The notes beneath the pieces are model-generated. The model worked only from the letters and a program-made list of their open reading frames with translations, searched no databases and had not been told where the DNA came from. Both the position numbers and the translations under genes were made by a program. 20,435 nt of DNA, taken from positions 1-20,435 of the forward strand of contig CAKOIJ010000019.1 in NCBI GenBank assembly GCA_934086775.1, read 5' to 3'. Positions 13,440 to 20,435 of this stretch are shown here, one piece after another. Position 1 is the first letter of the stretch. Every line of letters starts with the position of its first letter. The stretch comes from an uncultured Bacilli bacterium (GTDB lineage: Bacteria > Bacillota_I > Bacilli_A > RF39 > UBA660).

Positions 13440-16266
13440 AATTAAATTTAATGAAATAAGGAATAAAAAAGAAAAATTAAAAGCAAAATTTAAAAAGAAG
13501 GATAAAAGTACTACTCCTAAAGAAAAGAAACCTAAAAACAAAGCTAGACTTTGGTATAGAATTTTAATTGTTGTTACAGGGCTTGGAATTGGAGTTTTTG
13601 GAATTATGTTTGTATTTGCACTTTATATTGTAATAAGTGCACCTGACTTTAATGAAGATGATTTATTTAATAAGGACTCCACTATTATCTTTAAAGCTAA
13701 TGGTGAAGTATTAACTACTCTTGGAATGAATGCAGGAGATGGAAATGTTGAAAAGAGAACTAAGCTTACATATGAAGAACTTCCTGAAGTACTAGTTGAT
13801 GCAGTTGTTGCAACTGAAGATTCTAGATTCTTTCAACATAACGGTGTTGATTTAGCTAGATTTATAAAAGCAAGTTTAGGACAACTACTTGGTAATTCCG
13901 GTGCTGGTGGAGCTTCTACTTTAACAATGCAAGTCAGTAAAAATGCACTTACAGATACTACATCTAGTGGTATTAAAGGTATTATTAGAAAGTTTACAGA
14001 TGTTTATTTATCTGTGTTTAAAATAGAAAAACAATATACTAAACAAGATATTATAGAACTTTACTTAAATAGCGAATTTTTAGGAAATCAATCATTTGGT
14101 GTTGAACAAGCAAGTCAAGTTTATTTTGGTAAAAGTGCAAGTAATTTAAGCCTAACTGAAGCTGCTTTAATTGCTGGGTTATTCCAAGCTCCAAGTGCAT
14201 ATGATCCTTATGTTTATCCTGAAAAAGCAACTGCCAGAAGAAATCAAGTGTTAAATTTAATGGTAAGACATGGTTATATTACTAAAGAGGAAGCACAAAT
14301 AGCCAAAGATATTCCAGTAAAAAGTTTACTTACTGAAAGAAAAAGTCATTTAAATATTTATCAAGGTTATATAGATACAGTTATTGAAGAAGTAATGGAT
14401 AAATATGATGTTAATCCATATAAGGTTCCAATGGAAATTTACACTTATTTTGAAAGTGAAAAACAAGATGTAATAAATAGTATATATAATGGTAGTAGTG
14501 GTTATAAATTTAAAGATGACGCTATTCAACTAGCTGTTGCAGTAGTAGATAATAAAACTGGCGCTTTAATAGCTGTTGGAGCTAGAAGAAATGATAAAGG
14601 AGAACTAGGATATAATTATGCTACTATGATTAATAGACACCCTGGTTCAACTATTAAACCTATACTTGATTATGGCCCAGCATTTGAATATTTAAACTGG
14701 TCTACTTATACCCCACTTTTTGATGAAGAAGTAAGTTATTCTAAAGGTGGTACTATTAAGAACTGGAATAATAAATATGAAGGTTTAGTTACAACAAAAA
14801 GAGCTTTATCAGCATCAATGAATACAGCTGCTCTTCAAGCATTTCAAGCTACTAGCAATGAACAAAAATGGAATTTTGCAACTAGTCTTGGAATTACACC
14901 AGGTAATGCTGGAGGTATAATACATGAATCTGCTTCTATTGGTGCTTTTGAAGGGGTTAATCCTAAAAAACTAGCAGGAGCCTACAGTGCTATTGCAAAT
15001 GGTGGATATTATACTGAACCACATGCTGTTAAAGGTATTAAATATAAAGAAAGCGGAAACATAGAAGAAAAGAAATATACAAGAGAAAGAGTTATGAAAG
15101 AAACAACCGCTTATATGCTTACTGATATTTTATTTGATGTTACTACATCTAAAGCTCATGTAAGTGGAACACAAGTTGCTTCTAAAACTGGTACAAGTAG
15201 TTATGACACAGACTTTTTAAAAAAATTGGGTTTATCTAATAACGTTATTCAAGACTCTTGGGTTGCTACTTATAATCCTGACTATACTATTGCATTTTGG
15301 TACGGATATGATGAACTTACTAAAGAAATGGTAGAAAAGAAACAATATAATTTAATGAGTAATGCTACTACTAACAGAAATAAAATTCATGGTGTTTTAG
15401 CCAAAGGTATTTTTAATACAGGAAGTAATTTTACTGTACCAAAAGGACTTAATCAAATAGAAGTTGAACTTGAAACTATACCTGCAAGATTAGCAAGTGA
15501 AAATACACCTGAAGATTTAAAAGGTAAATTCTATTTTATAGCTGGTACAGAACCAACTGAAGTAAGTACTAGATTTACTACTTTAGATAATCCTACAAAT
15601 GTAAAAGTAGTTGAAACAGGATCAAGTGCGAATGTTTCATGGTCTAGTCCAGGTACTCCTAGTGCAGTTGATATTAATTATTTAACTAATTATTTTAGTT
15701 CTAACTTTAAAGACTGGGCTGAAAAGAATTTAAATAAAAGGCTTACTTATAATACACAAAATATTGGAACATATGGTTTTGATATATATTTAAGAAGTGG
15801 GGCTAATCTAACGTATGTTGGAAGAACTAACGAAAACTCTTATACTATAAAGAATACAAATAATTATGATTCAGTTGTAGTTAAAGCTTCATATTCAATT
15901 TATAAAGGAAACCAAAGTACAGGGGCAGTAGCTGAATTAACGGGTTCTACTACAAGTTTCTCAGTAGAACTTGAAGCTATAGAAATGCCAAGTGGTGAAT
16001 ATATAGTTCACCCTACTTATAAGCTTAATGATACTGTTGGCAATCTAGGACTTAGTACAATTAAATTCTTAATAAATAATTTAGATGTTACTAAAACTAT
16101 ACCTAGTTCAGATATGAAGTATGAAATTAGTGATTGTACAAATGCTTGTACTAAAGTAGATAAAATTAATACCTCTAAAGTAGGTGAATACGAAATTAAA
16201 TATATAGTTAATTATCTAGGTACACCTTATACAGAAATTAGATACGTACATGTAAAAAACGGTTAA
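13420..16266 (+). CDS. Class A penicillin-binding protein (PBP1a family)
   Basis: Bifunctional peptidoglycan glycosyltransferase/transpeptidase, 948 residues. Order: a Lys-rich cytoplasmic N-terminus (1-44), one membrane helix (about 46-73), the GT51 domain with catalytic Glu in ATEDSRFFQHNGVD (E133) and GASTLTMQVSKNAL (164-177), then the transpeptidase domain with SxxK as STIK (S410), SxN as SMN (466-468) and KTG (589-591). All active-site motifs are intact. After about residue 700 comes an extension with a fibronectin-III-like segment (NVKVVETGSSANVSWSSPG) and a terminal Ig-like domain, including two nearby Cys (DCTNAC). Start ATG 13420 has AAAGGAGG just upstream, inside recU. It confirms a walled cell. 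Confidence 0.96.
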   Translation: MKSLKSKIKFNEIRNKKEKLKAKFKKKDKSTTPKEKKPKNKARLWYRILIVVTGLGIGVFGIMFVFALYIVISAPDFNEDDLFNKDSTIIFKANGEVLTTLGMNAGDGNVEKRTKLTYEELPEVLVDAVVATEDSRFFQHNGVDLARFIKASLGQLLGNSGAGGASTLTMQVSKNALTDTTSSGIKGIIRKFTDVYLSVFKIEKQYTKQDIIELYLNSEFLGNQSFGVEQASQVYFGKSASNLSLTEAALIAGLFQAPSAYDPYVYPEKATARRNQVLNLMVRHGYITKEEAQIAKDIPVKSLLTERKSHLNIYQGYIDTVIEEVMDKYDVNPYKVPMEIYTYFESEKQDVINSIYNGSSGYKFKDDAIQLAVAVVDNKTGALIAVGARRNDKGELGYNYATMINRHPGSTIKPILDYGPAFEYLNWSTYTPLFDEEVSYSKGGTIKNWNNKYEGLVTTKRALSASMNTAALQAFQATSNEQKWNFATSLGITPGNAGGIIHESASIGAFEGVNPKKLAGAYSAIANGGYYTEPHAVKGIKYKESGNIEEKKYTRERVMKETTAYMLTDILFDVTTSKAHVSGTQVASKTGTSSYDTDFLKKLGLSNNVIQDSWVATYNPDYTIAFWYGYDELTKEMVEKKQYNLMSNATTNRNKIHGVLAKGIFNTGSNFTVPKGLNQIEVELETIPARLASENTPEDLKGKFYFIAGTEPTEVSTRFTTLDNPTNVKVVETGSSANVSWSSPGTPSAVDINYLTNYFSSNFKDWAEKNLNKRLTYNTQNIGTYGFDIYLRSGANLTYVGRTNENSYTIKNTNNYDSVVVKASYSIYKGNQSTGAVAELTGSTTSFSVELEAIEMPSGEYIVHPTYKLNDTVGNLGLSTIKFLINNLDVTKTIPSSDMKYEISDCTNACTKVDKINTSKVGEYEIKYIVNYLGTPYTEIRYVHVKNG

Positions 16267-16283
16267 TAAACCGTTTTTATTTT
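16253..16283. terminator. Shared bidirectional terminator between pbp and lipoprotein genes
   Basis: Perfect 10-bp stem AAAAACGGTT/AACCGTTTTT (16255-16264 with 16269-16278), AATA loop, T-run on both strands. It overlaps the pbp stop (16264-16266) and the opposing stop (16277-16279). Confidence 0.85.
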
Positions 16284-17260
16284 GATATAGCTACTGTAGC
16301 AGTACTACTTGCTATTTGTAATAATTCATCACTAGTAAGACTTTCACCAATAATATAATATTCCTTACCATTACTACTCCAGTTTAAACTAGTTGGAGTT
16401 AATATACCTAAAACATTACCATATTGTACTACATCTCCGCTTACTAAGGTTGTTTCATGTTCTGAACTTCTACCACTTGCTTCTTCTATCATTATGAAAG
16501 GTTTAACTCCTGTATAAGTTAGTATAACTCTTTCTTTATCTTCATTAGATATTACTTCTTCTCCACTGTATTTAGTGCCACTTGGTAAATACATAGGATA
16601 TACTACATTATCTAGAGTTTTACTAACATTTTCATCAGTCTTTACTTCCTTAACACTATTATTTAAATTAAAGTATTCTTTATCATATTTAGTTTTTATA
16701 TCTATTTTAGTAATAACCATCTTAATAGTTTCTACACCACTTTTATTCTTAACTACTATTTTATTAGGTAAATAATCATTTCCTAAAGTAATTTCTTCTT
16801 CTTTAAGTTCACTATTATTTGGATAATTTACTTTACTAACTATAGTAAATTTATTATCTTTATTTATTACACTTCTCTCACTATCATTATTTATATCTTT
16901 TAGAAGTGTTTCTAGTATATATGTTTGACTACTATTAGTAGGCCATTCACTTTGAAACTTAAAACTCTTATTAATACTAGGTGTTACTACATAAACACCT
17001 TCATCATTTTTAAGAATTATTTGTTCATGATTATTTTCCTTATTAACTAAACTTACTTTATAATAATTTCCTTTCTTAAATGTAACATCTACATTATAAT
17101 TATACTTATCTTCATTATTGGTTATTTCCATTTCTCCAATTAAATGATAATTATCTAAAGAATTAACTTTCTTTTCAAACTCCTTTACTACATTCTCATC
17201 ATTCTTACCACAACCAACTAACATAAATAATGAAAATAATACTACTAAAAACTTTTTCAA
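16277..17260 (-). CDS. LolA-like lipoprotein of the YdcC/GerS type
   Basis: A 327-residue lipoprotein: signal peptide with lipobox MLVGC (Cys about 17), then a LolA-fold beta-barrel-like domain. Typical YdcC/GerS segments are visible: FKKGNYYKVSL, QIILKNDEGVYVVTPSINKS, FKFQSEWPTNSSQTYILETL and NDYLPNKIVVKN. A C-terminal domain (from about 215, YPMYLPSGTKYSGEE) is of the DUF4367 sort. Relatives in spore formers act in sporulation or germination; this organism may be a non-sporulator, so a general envelope role is as likely. The start is TTG at 17260, supported by AAAGGAGGG 5 nt upstream and the signal peptide. A TATAAT at 17290-17295 may be its -10. Confidence 0.85.
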   Translation of the reverse strand: MKKFLVVLFSLFMLVGCGKNDENVVKEFEKKVNSLDNYHLIGEMEITNNEDKYNYNVDVTFKKGNYYKVSLVNKENNHEQIILKNDEGVYVVTPSINKSFKFQSEWPTNSSQTYILETLLKDINNDSERSVINKDNKFTIVSKVNYPNNSELKEEEITLGNDYLPNKIVVKNKSGVETIKMVITKIDIKTKYDKEYFNLNNSVKEVKTDENVSKTLDNVVYPMYLPSGTKYSGEEVISNEDKERVILTYTGVKPFIMIEEASGRSSEHETTLVSGDVVQYGNVLGILTPTSLNWSSNGKEYYIIGESLTSDELLQIASSTATVAISK

Positions 17261-17365
17261 AATAACCCTCCTTTAATTATTTACATTAAATTATATTTAA
17301 TTCTTTACTCTTTATGTATAAAATATATTAAAATGATTAAACTAATAACATAAGGAGGTACTAAA

Positions 17366-17575
17366 GTGCAAAGTTTACAAAAAATAGCATTAGCCTTAAC
17401 AATAATAGGTGCATTAAACTGGGGACTTGTTGGTTTATTTAATTTTAACTTAGTAGAAGCTATATTTGGTGTAGATGCTTTACTTACAAAAGTTATTTAT
17501 TCTTTTGTAGGATTAGCAGGTATAATTAATGTAGGTCTTTTACTTACACCTTTTACAAGTAATAATACAAAATAA
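17366..17575 (+). CDS. DUF378 family small membrane protein
   Basis: A 69-residue protein with two membrane helices: LQKIALALTIIGALNWGLVG (the family's invariant LNWGLVGLF) and KVIYSFVGLAGIINVGLLL, with FNLVEAIFG between them. Function is unknown for the whole family. The start is GTG at 17366, chosen for the strong AAGGAGG 7 nt upstream. It is transcribed alone, divergent from the lipoprotein gene, with its own terminator. Confidence 0.93.
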   Translation: MQSLQKIALALTIIGALNWGLVGLFNFNLVEAIFGVDALLTKVIYSFVGLAGIINVGLLLTPFTSNNTK

Positions 17576-17606
17576 AAAGTATGAATGATTAATTTCATAC
17601 TTTTTT
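17574..17606 (+). terminator. Terminator of the DUF378 gene
   Basis: Twelve-bp perfect stem AAAAAGTATGAA/TTCATACTTTTT (17574-17585 with 17594-17605), 8-nt loop, T-run. It overlaps the stop codon. Confidence 0.85.
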
Positions 17607-17660
17607 AATTATTTTTATATTTTTTTAATATATTCTTTTTATTTATTCTTACATTTTGTA

Positions 17661-17689
17661 TTGTAATTATACTTTTCTTATGTTATATT
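17661..17689 (+). promoter_or_regulatory. Probable promoter of the small membrane peptide (toxin candidate)
   Basis: TTGTAA (17661-17666), 17-bp spacer, TATATT (17684-17689) with an extended -10 TG at 17681-17682. A start near 17696 would cut into the leader's closing stem. TATACT at 17668-17673 is an alternative -10 (start near 17680) that keeps the stem whole but has a poor -35. Confidence 0.5.
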
Positions 17690-17690
17690 A

Positions 17691-17777
17691 ACTATCAAGG
17701 AACAAGAAGTATCTTGGGTGTCTACCTGCTTTCAAAGGGGGTTTTTAAAAACTTTTCCTGAAGGGAGGTTTGATAGT
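17691..17777 (+). promoter_or_regulatory. Structured leader that buries the Shine-Dalgarno of the small peptide
   Basis: The leader can fold as a three-way junction. P1 is ACTATCAA/TTGATAGT (17691-17698 with 17770-17777). P2 is CAAGA/TCTTG (17703-17707 with 17712-17716). P3 is ACCTGCTTTCA with TGAAGGGAGGT (17724-17734 with 17759-17769; one G-G mismatch and one G-T pair), capped by an AT-rich hairpin around GTTTTTAAAAAC. P3 contains the Shine-Dalgarno GGGAGG, so translation should be off in this fold. It resembles a riboswitch in layout but matches none I know. TGTCTACCT (17719-17727) is fully complementary to AGGTAGACA (17909-17917) in the 3' UTR. Confidence 0.65.
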
Positions 17778-17779
17778 AT

Positions 17780-17872
17780 ATGAACAAAAGGAAATATAAT
17801 ATTAAAGTACTTAGGTACGTATCTATCATTCTATTACTTGTTATTATTTTAATAACTGTAATAAAAAAGTGA
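17780..17872 (+). CDS. 30-residue single-helix membrane peptide, candidate type I toxin
   Basis: The ATG at 17780 opens 30 codons ending at TGA (17870-17872). The peptide has a basic N-terminus (MNKRKYNIKVLRY), one hydrophobic helix (VSIILLLVIILITVI) and a KK end, the form of type I toxin peptides and of small membrane regulators. GGGAGG lies 11 nt upstream, a slightly long spacing. Promoter, structured leader and terminator surround it, and a convergent RNA (17862-17965) overlaps its last codons and 3' UTR. I recognise no sequence family such as Fst or TxpA; the toxin role is inferred from architecture. Confidence 0.65.
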   Translation: MNKRKYNIKVLRYVSIILLLVIILITVIKK

Positions 17873-17895
17873 CACTTCAGCAAGGCTGAAATGTC
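17863..17895 (-). terminator. Terminator of the antisense RNA
   Basis: Eleven-bp stem (17871-17881 with 17885-17895), 3-nt loop. The one imperfect pair is C-A on the plus strand but G-U on the minus strand. ACTTTTTTA follows on the minus strand and no T-run on the plus strand, so it terminates minus-strand transcription only. Confidence 0.78.
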
Positions 17896-17913
17896 TAATC
17901 TAACTATTAGGTA

Positions 17914-17943
17914 GACATTCGAATTACCGAATGTTCCTTTTTT
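17914..17943 (+). terminator. Terminator of the small-peptide mRNA
   Basis: Seven-bp stem ACATTCG/CGAATGT (17915-17921... 17928-17934 in register around loop AATTAC), then TCCTTTTTT. It competes with an alternative 8-bp hairpin AATGTCTA/TAGACATT (17890-17897 with 17912-17919). Confidence 0.75.
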
Positions 17944-17971
17944 ATTTTATGAAGATTTCTCTTCTATATAC

Positions 17972-18000
17972 ATTATATAATATATTATTTTATTTTTCAA
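17972..18000 (-). promoter_or_regulatory. Promoter of the antisense RNA
   Basis: Minus strand TTGAAA (17995-18000), 17-bp spacer, TATAAT (17972-17977). It is clearly stronger than the peptide's own promoter, as expected for an antitoxin RNA. Confidence 0.8.
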
Positions 18001-18049
18001 GTACTTTATATTGTACAAGTATATTGAGCGTTTTATATTATTTCTGCTT

Positions 18050-19414
18050 TTATTTGTTTGTTACAACTACTTTAATATTTTTTGTTTTACTTGTATAAGT
18101 TAATTTTACATCACTACCGGTTACATATACTGGAACAGTATATTGTCCAGGTTCAGTTATATTTGATAAGTCTACGTATGCTTTTATATCTGTTATTTCA
18201 AGACCTTCTAGTAAACTACCTACACCTTTTACTGAAACTGTAACTTGAGCATCTTCTCTAGATGCACCACTGGCTTTAAATTTCTCATTCAAGCCTTCCG
18301 TAGTAATAGTTACATTTTCAAAGTCTTTTGAAGTTTCTGCTTCCATTGTAACCGTTATTGTTACACTAGTATCACTTATACTTCTAGTTCCTACTGGTTT
18401 ATTTATTATCTTTTGATATGTTTTATTAGTACTTAGTCCTGTAACATCTATTTCAACTTCTACGTAATTAATATCTGCAAGTACTGATTCATCTCCATAA
18501 ACTGTTACATTTGTTATACTACTTGATATACTGCTAATAGCACTTCCGCTTCTTACTTCCCCTACAGGTACTATTTTTAATGGTACTGTTTTACTAGGAC
18601 TAGTAATTGTAACAGTTGCTGTTACTTCATTTGGAACTATTTCTATACCATTTATTTGTTTACCTTTATCATCATATGCAATTAATTTTACTTCTTTTAT
18701 TGTATATGTTCCACTTTCAGTTGCATTTATTGAATTCATATCAACTATTGCTTTTACATTTGCTACAGTATCTAGTTTTTCTTTATAACTTTTTATTATT
18801 ATATCATCTCTATCCAGTAAAACGTTACTTACTACTAATGTTTCAGATAATTTATCAGTATTTATTACATCAATAGATAAACTTCTTACTTCACTAACTT
18901 TAGGATATATTACTATAGTAGCCGTACCAGGATCTAGTATATATTTAAGTTTTCTAATTGGATTATTATAAGTTAGATTTACTTTATGTGTTCCTTCAGT
19001 TAAATCAGTTAAGTCTAAACTAACTTTATGATCTCCATATTGCTGTGCTAAATAAAGTTCACTCTTTTTACCCATCAATACTATATCTGCCTTTTTAGGT
19101 AATCCTTCTATTACATATGCTTCATCATTATATTCGGCATCTACAGGTAAGTTTGACATTGTTATAGCCTTAGTATCTGAGAAACTTAAATATTGTTTTT
19201 GTACTAATACAAATACAAGAAATGAAAGCACTAATGATATATAAAGAAGTACATTAGGTTTATTGAGCATTCTATCAATAAATCCTGGTTTTAATGACAA
19301 TTTGTTTTTTATATAGTATGCAAGTCTACTTATTGGAACAATAATTATTTTATCAAAGAAATCAATTATACTTTTGAATATTTTTACTAATACATTAGTT
19401 TTCTTCTTTTTCAT
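18050..19414 (-). CDS. cdaR: CdaA regulatory protein CdaR (YbbR-domain protein)
   Basis: Membrane-anchored extracytoplasmic regulator of the diadenylate cyclase CdaA. A basic, amphipathic N-terminus (about 1-50) is followed by one membrane helix (VLLYISLVLSFLVFVLVQ, about 57-74) and then repeated YbbR beta-domains: VDAEYNDEAYVIEGLPKKADI, LVVSNVLLDRDDI, VPLKIVPVGEVRSGSAISSI, NVTITTEGLNEKFKA and VKGVGSLLEGLEITDIKAYVDL. It directly follows cdaA, overlapping it. I chose the second of two tandem ATGs (19414), 5 nt after GAGGT; the frame could start at 19417 or at a GTG at 19426. No strong terminator follows, so transcription may run on into the antisense RNA region. Confidence 0.93.
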   Translation of the reverse strand: MKKKKTNVLVKIFKSIIDFFDKIIIVPISRLAYYIKNKLSLKPGFIDRMLNKPNVLLYISLVLSFLVFVLVQKQYLSFSDTKAITMSNLPVDAEYNDEAYVIEGLPKKADIVLMGKKSELYLAQQYGDHKVSLDLTDLTEGTHKVNLTYNNPIRKLKYILDPGTATIVIYPKVSEVRSLSIDVINTDKLSETLVVSNVLLDRDDIIIKSYKEKLDTVANVKAIVDMNSINATESGTYTIKEVKLIAYDDKGKQINGIEIVPNEVTATVTITSPSKTVPLKIVPVGEVRSGSAISSISSSITNVTVYGDESVLADINYVEVEIDVTGLSTNKTYQKIINKPVGTRSISDTSVTITVTMEAETSKDFENVTITTEGLNEKFKASGASREDAQVTVSVKGVGSLLEGLEITDIKAYVDLSNITEPGQYTVPVYVTGSDVKLTYTSKTKNIKVVVTNK

Positions 19415-20234
19415 CATTAACCTCACTTTCTTCTTCTAAAGACTCATCAGCATCAAAGAAAGTATCTTTTTTAGGTTGAAGACTATTGATTAACATCATT
19501 CTTGCATCTTCAAGAGTTAGATTATAATTAAGTTCTCCGTCCATTGCTATACTAACTCTTCCTGTTTCTTCACTTACACATATAGCAACAGCATCACTTA
19601 CTTCTGCTATTCCAAGAGCTGCTCTATGTCTTGTACCAAGTCTTTTACTTAATGAAGTACTCATACTAGTAGGAAGAACACTTCCCGCACATGTTATTCT
19701 ATCTCCCTCAATTATAACAGCACCATCATGAAGAGGGTTATTAGGGAAGAATATACTTATTAGTAATTCACTACTAATATCTGCATATAATTTATTTGCA
19801 TTTTCTATATACTGTGCTAAACTGTAATCTCTTTCTATAATCATTAATGCACCAATTCTATTTCTTTTCATGTACTCTACTGCTTGCATTATTTCATAAA
19901 CTACTTTCTCTCTTTCATCTACTGTAAGCACTTTATGTCTTCCTAGAAGTTGAGTTCTCCCTATACTTTCAAGTACATTTCTAATTTCAGGTTGAAATAA
20001 TACTATTATTGCTATTGGTACACTTTCTATTACATATTCAAGAAGCATACCTACAGTATTTAAATCTAACCATGAACTAAGTAATTTTAATAATATAATA
20101 ATTAATACTCCTTTAAATATAAGAGTTAGTTTTACATTATTTTTTATGTATTTAAGTATGTAGTAAAATATAAACCATAATATTCCTACATCTAATACTT
20201 TTTTTAATATATCAATTATTTCGCTTAAAGTCAT
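19395..20234 (-). CDS. cdaA: Diadenylate cyclase CdaA (c-di-AMP synthase)
   Basis: Makes cyclic di-AMP from two ATP; this second messenger controls potassium, osmolyte and cell-wall homeostasis. Three N-terminal membrane helices (within about 10-85), a linker (RTQLLGRHKVLT), then the DAC domain with the catalytic DGA motif NNPLHDGAVI (DGA 170-172) and GTRHRAALG (200-208). The C-terminus is an acidic tail (DADESLEEESEVNDEKEEN). The frame is open 27 codons further upstream, but AAGGAGG 5-7 nt before the ATG at 20234 marks the start. It overlaps cdaR by about 20 nt. The usual third gene, glmM, is absent here. Confidence 0.96.
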   Translation of the reverse strand: MTLSEIIDILKKVLDVGILWFIFYYILKYIKNNVKLTLIFKGVLIIILLKLLSSWLDLNTVGMLLEYVIESVPIAIIVLFQPEIRNVLESIGRTQLLGRHKVLTVDEREKVVYEIMQAVEYMKRNRIGALMIIERDYSLAQYIENANKLYADISSELLISIFFPNNPLHDGAVIIEGDRITCAGSVLPTSMSTSLSKRLGTRHRAALGIAEVSDAVAICVSEETGRVSIAMDGELNYNLTLEDARMMLINSLQPKKDTFFDADESLEEESEVNDEKEEN

Positions 20235-20270
20235 ATAAGCCTCCTTCATACTTTTATATAAATAATTATA

Positions 20271-20301
20271 TAATAAAAAAGATATAATTACTATATCTTT
20301 T
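20271..20301 (-). terminator. Probable terminator of the gene entering from the right edge
   Basis: Ten-bp stem AAAAGATATA/TATATCTTTT (20277-20286 with 20292-20301), 5-nt loop, then TTATTATATAA on the minus strand. It is AT-only apart from one pair, so moderately supported. A TATAAT downstream may begin cdaA transcription. Confidence 0.6.
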
Positions 20302-20327
20302 ATTAATATGTACACTTATTTTTACGT

Positions 20328-20435
20328 TTATAATCCATTATTATCTTCTAAATCTAATTCTTCTATTGGTACTTCAGGTTTTTCTTCTAAATTTAATTCC
20401 TCAGTTAAAGGTTCTGTTTCATTACTACCAAATTC
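20328..20435 (-). CDS. C-terminal acidic tail of an unidentified protein (cut by window edge)
   Basis: The minus frame is open from the right edge to the TAA at 20328-20330, giving 35 residues rich in Glu, Leu, Pro and Asn (EFGSNETEPLTEELNLEEKP, then EVPIEELDLEDNNGL). The tail looks like a disordered acidic extension with a loose repeat (EEL-L-E/D). The family cannot be told from this end. The gene is upstream of cdaA in the same direction, separated by a probable terminator. Confidence 0.7.
   Translation of the reverse strand, partial: EFGSNETEPLTEELNLEEKPEVPIEELDLEDNNGL

Larger units (their letters stand above)
17862..17965 (-). ncRNA. Convergent antisense RNA of about 100 nt, candidate antitoxin
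   Basis: A strong minus-strand promoter (17972-18000) sets a start near 17965, and an intrinsic terminator at 17863-17895 ends it near 17862. It contains no credible reading frame (an ATG is followed by two codons and a stop). It is fully complementary to the 3' UTR of the peptide mRNA and to its last codons. It also carries TGTCTACCT, identical to the leader, so it can compete with the leader for the same 3'-UTR site. Confidence 0.65.

Noticed and set aside
17691..17777. Known riboswitch class (purine, TPP, c-di-AMP, fluoride, preQ1, guanidine) in the leader
   Set aside because: None of the conserved core sequences I know for these classes is present, only a generic three-way junction.
17871..17895. 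Hairpin as terminator of the small-peptide mRNA
   Set aside because: There is no T-run after it on the plus strand and one pair fails there; all features fit minus-strand termination instead.
18616..18876. Plus-strand open frame with Leu/His/Tyr-rich product
   Set aside because: It is the reverse of the beta-rich cdaR coding region; low-complexity composition and no ribosome site.
1..20435. TGA read as tryptophan (Mycoplasma code)
   Set aside because: TGA ends several genes at overlapping ATGA junctions, and Trp in conserved motifs is TGG.
1..20435. tRNA, rRNA or tmRNA genes
   Set aside because: No GC-richer cloverleaf, rRNA segment or tmRNA-like ends were seen in any intergenic stretch.

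Overview
The window is strongly AT-rich, standard-code bacterial DNA (TGA is a stop: it closes the genes ending at 746 and 5414). Gene content and order are those of the Firmicutes/Mollicutes side of the tree: rnc-smc, ruvA-ruvB, rpsU-yqeY, recU followed by a class A penicillin-binding protein, cdaA-cdaR, yidD, a YdcC/GerS-like lipoprotein and a DUF378 protein. The peptidoglycan synthase means it is walled. The SMC protein is short (980 residues), as I recall for Mollicutes. An uncultured, host-associated, low-GC Bacilli/Mollicutes-like lineage is my best guess (inference; no search was run).

Layout, left to right. 1-140 is the start of rpsL (minus) with its promoter and leader. 291-1222 is a two-gene operon of unrecognised, probably paralogous small proteins. 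1282-1422 looks like an independent small RNA with its own promoter and terminator. 1475-5070 is rnc-smc (minus). 5193-6268 (plus) is yidD overlapping a ZnuA/TroA-type lipoprotein that lacks the usual histidine metal ligands. 6275-7818 is ruvA-ruvB, and 7908-8595 is rpsU-yqeY (both minus). 8660-12700 is an accessory segment with three genes for an orphan ABC transporter, an AlbA_2/ATPase/HTH regulator with a repeated operator-like array, and three copies of a dispersed repeat. 12876-16266 is recU-pbp (plus). A LolA-like lipoprotein (minus) and a DUF378 membrane protein (plus) follow. 17660-18000 is the most interesting part. 18050-20234 is cdaA-cdaR (minus), and the window ends in the acidic tail of another protein.

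The best candidate for an undescribed system is at 17661-18000. A 30-residue basic single-membrane-helix peptide is encoded on the plus strand behind a leader that folds its Shine-Dalgarno sequence into a stem. A convergent minus-strand RNA of about 100 nt has its own promoter (TTGAAA, 17 bp, TATAAT) and its own terminator, and overlaps the 3' end of the peptide mRNA. This is the architecture of a type I toxin-antitoxin locus. A 9-nt complementarity between leader and 3' UTR suggests a regulatory mechanism.

Functionally the window mixes core maintenance (SMC condensin, RNase III, RuvAB and RecU for Holliday junctions), envelope work (PBP1, YidD, c-di-AMP synthesis by CdaA/CdaR) and translation (S12, S21), with accessory regulation between rpsU and recU. 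Convergent gene pairs share compact bidirectional terminators that overlap both stop codons.
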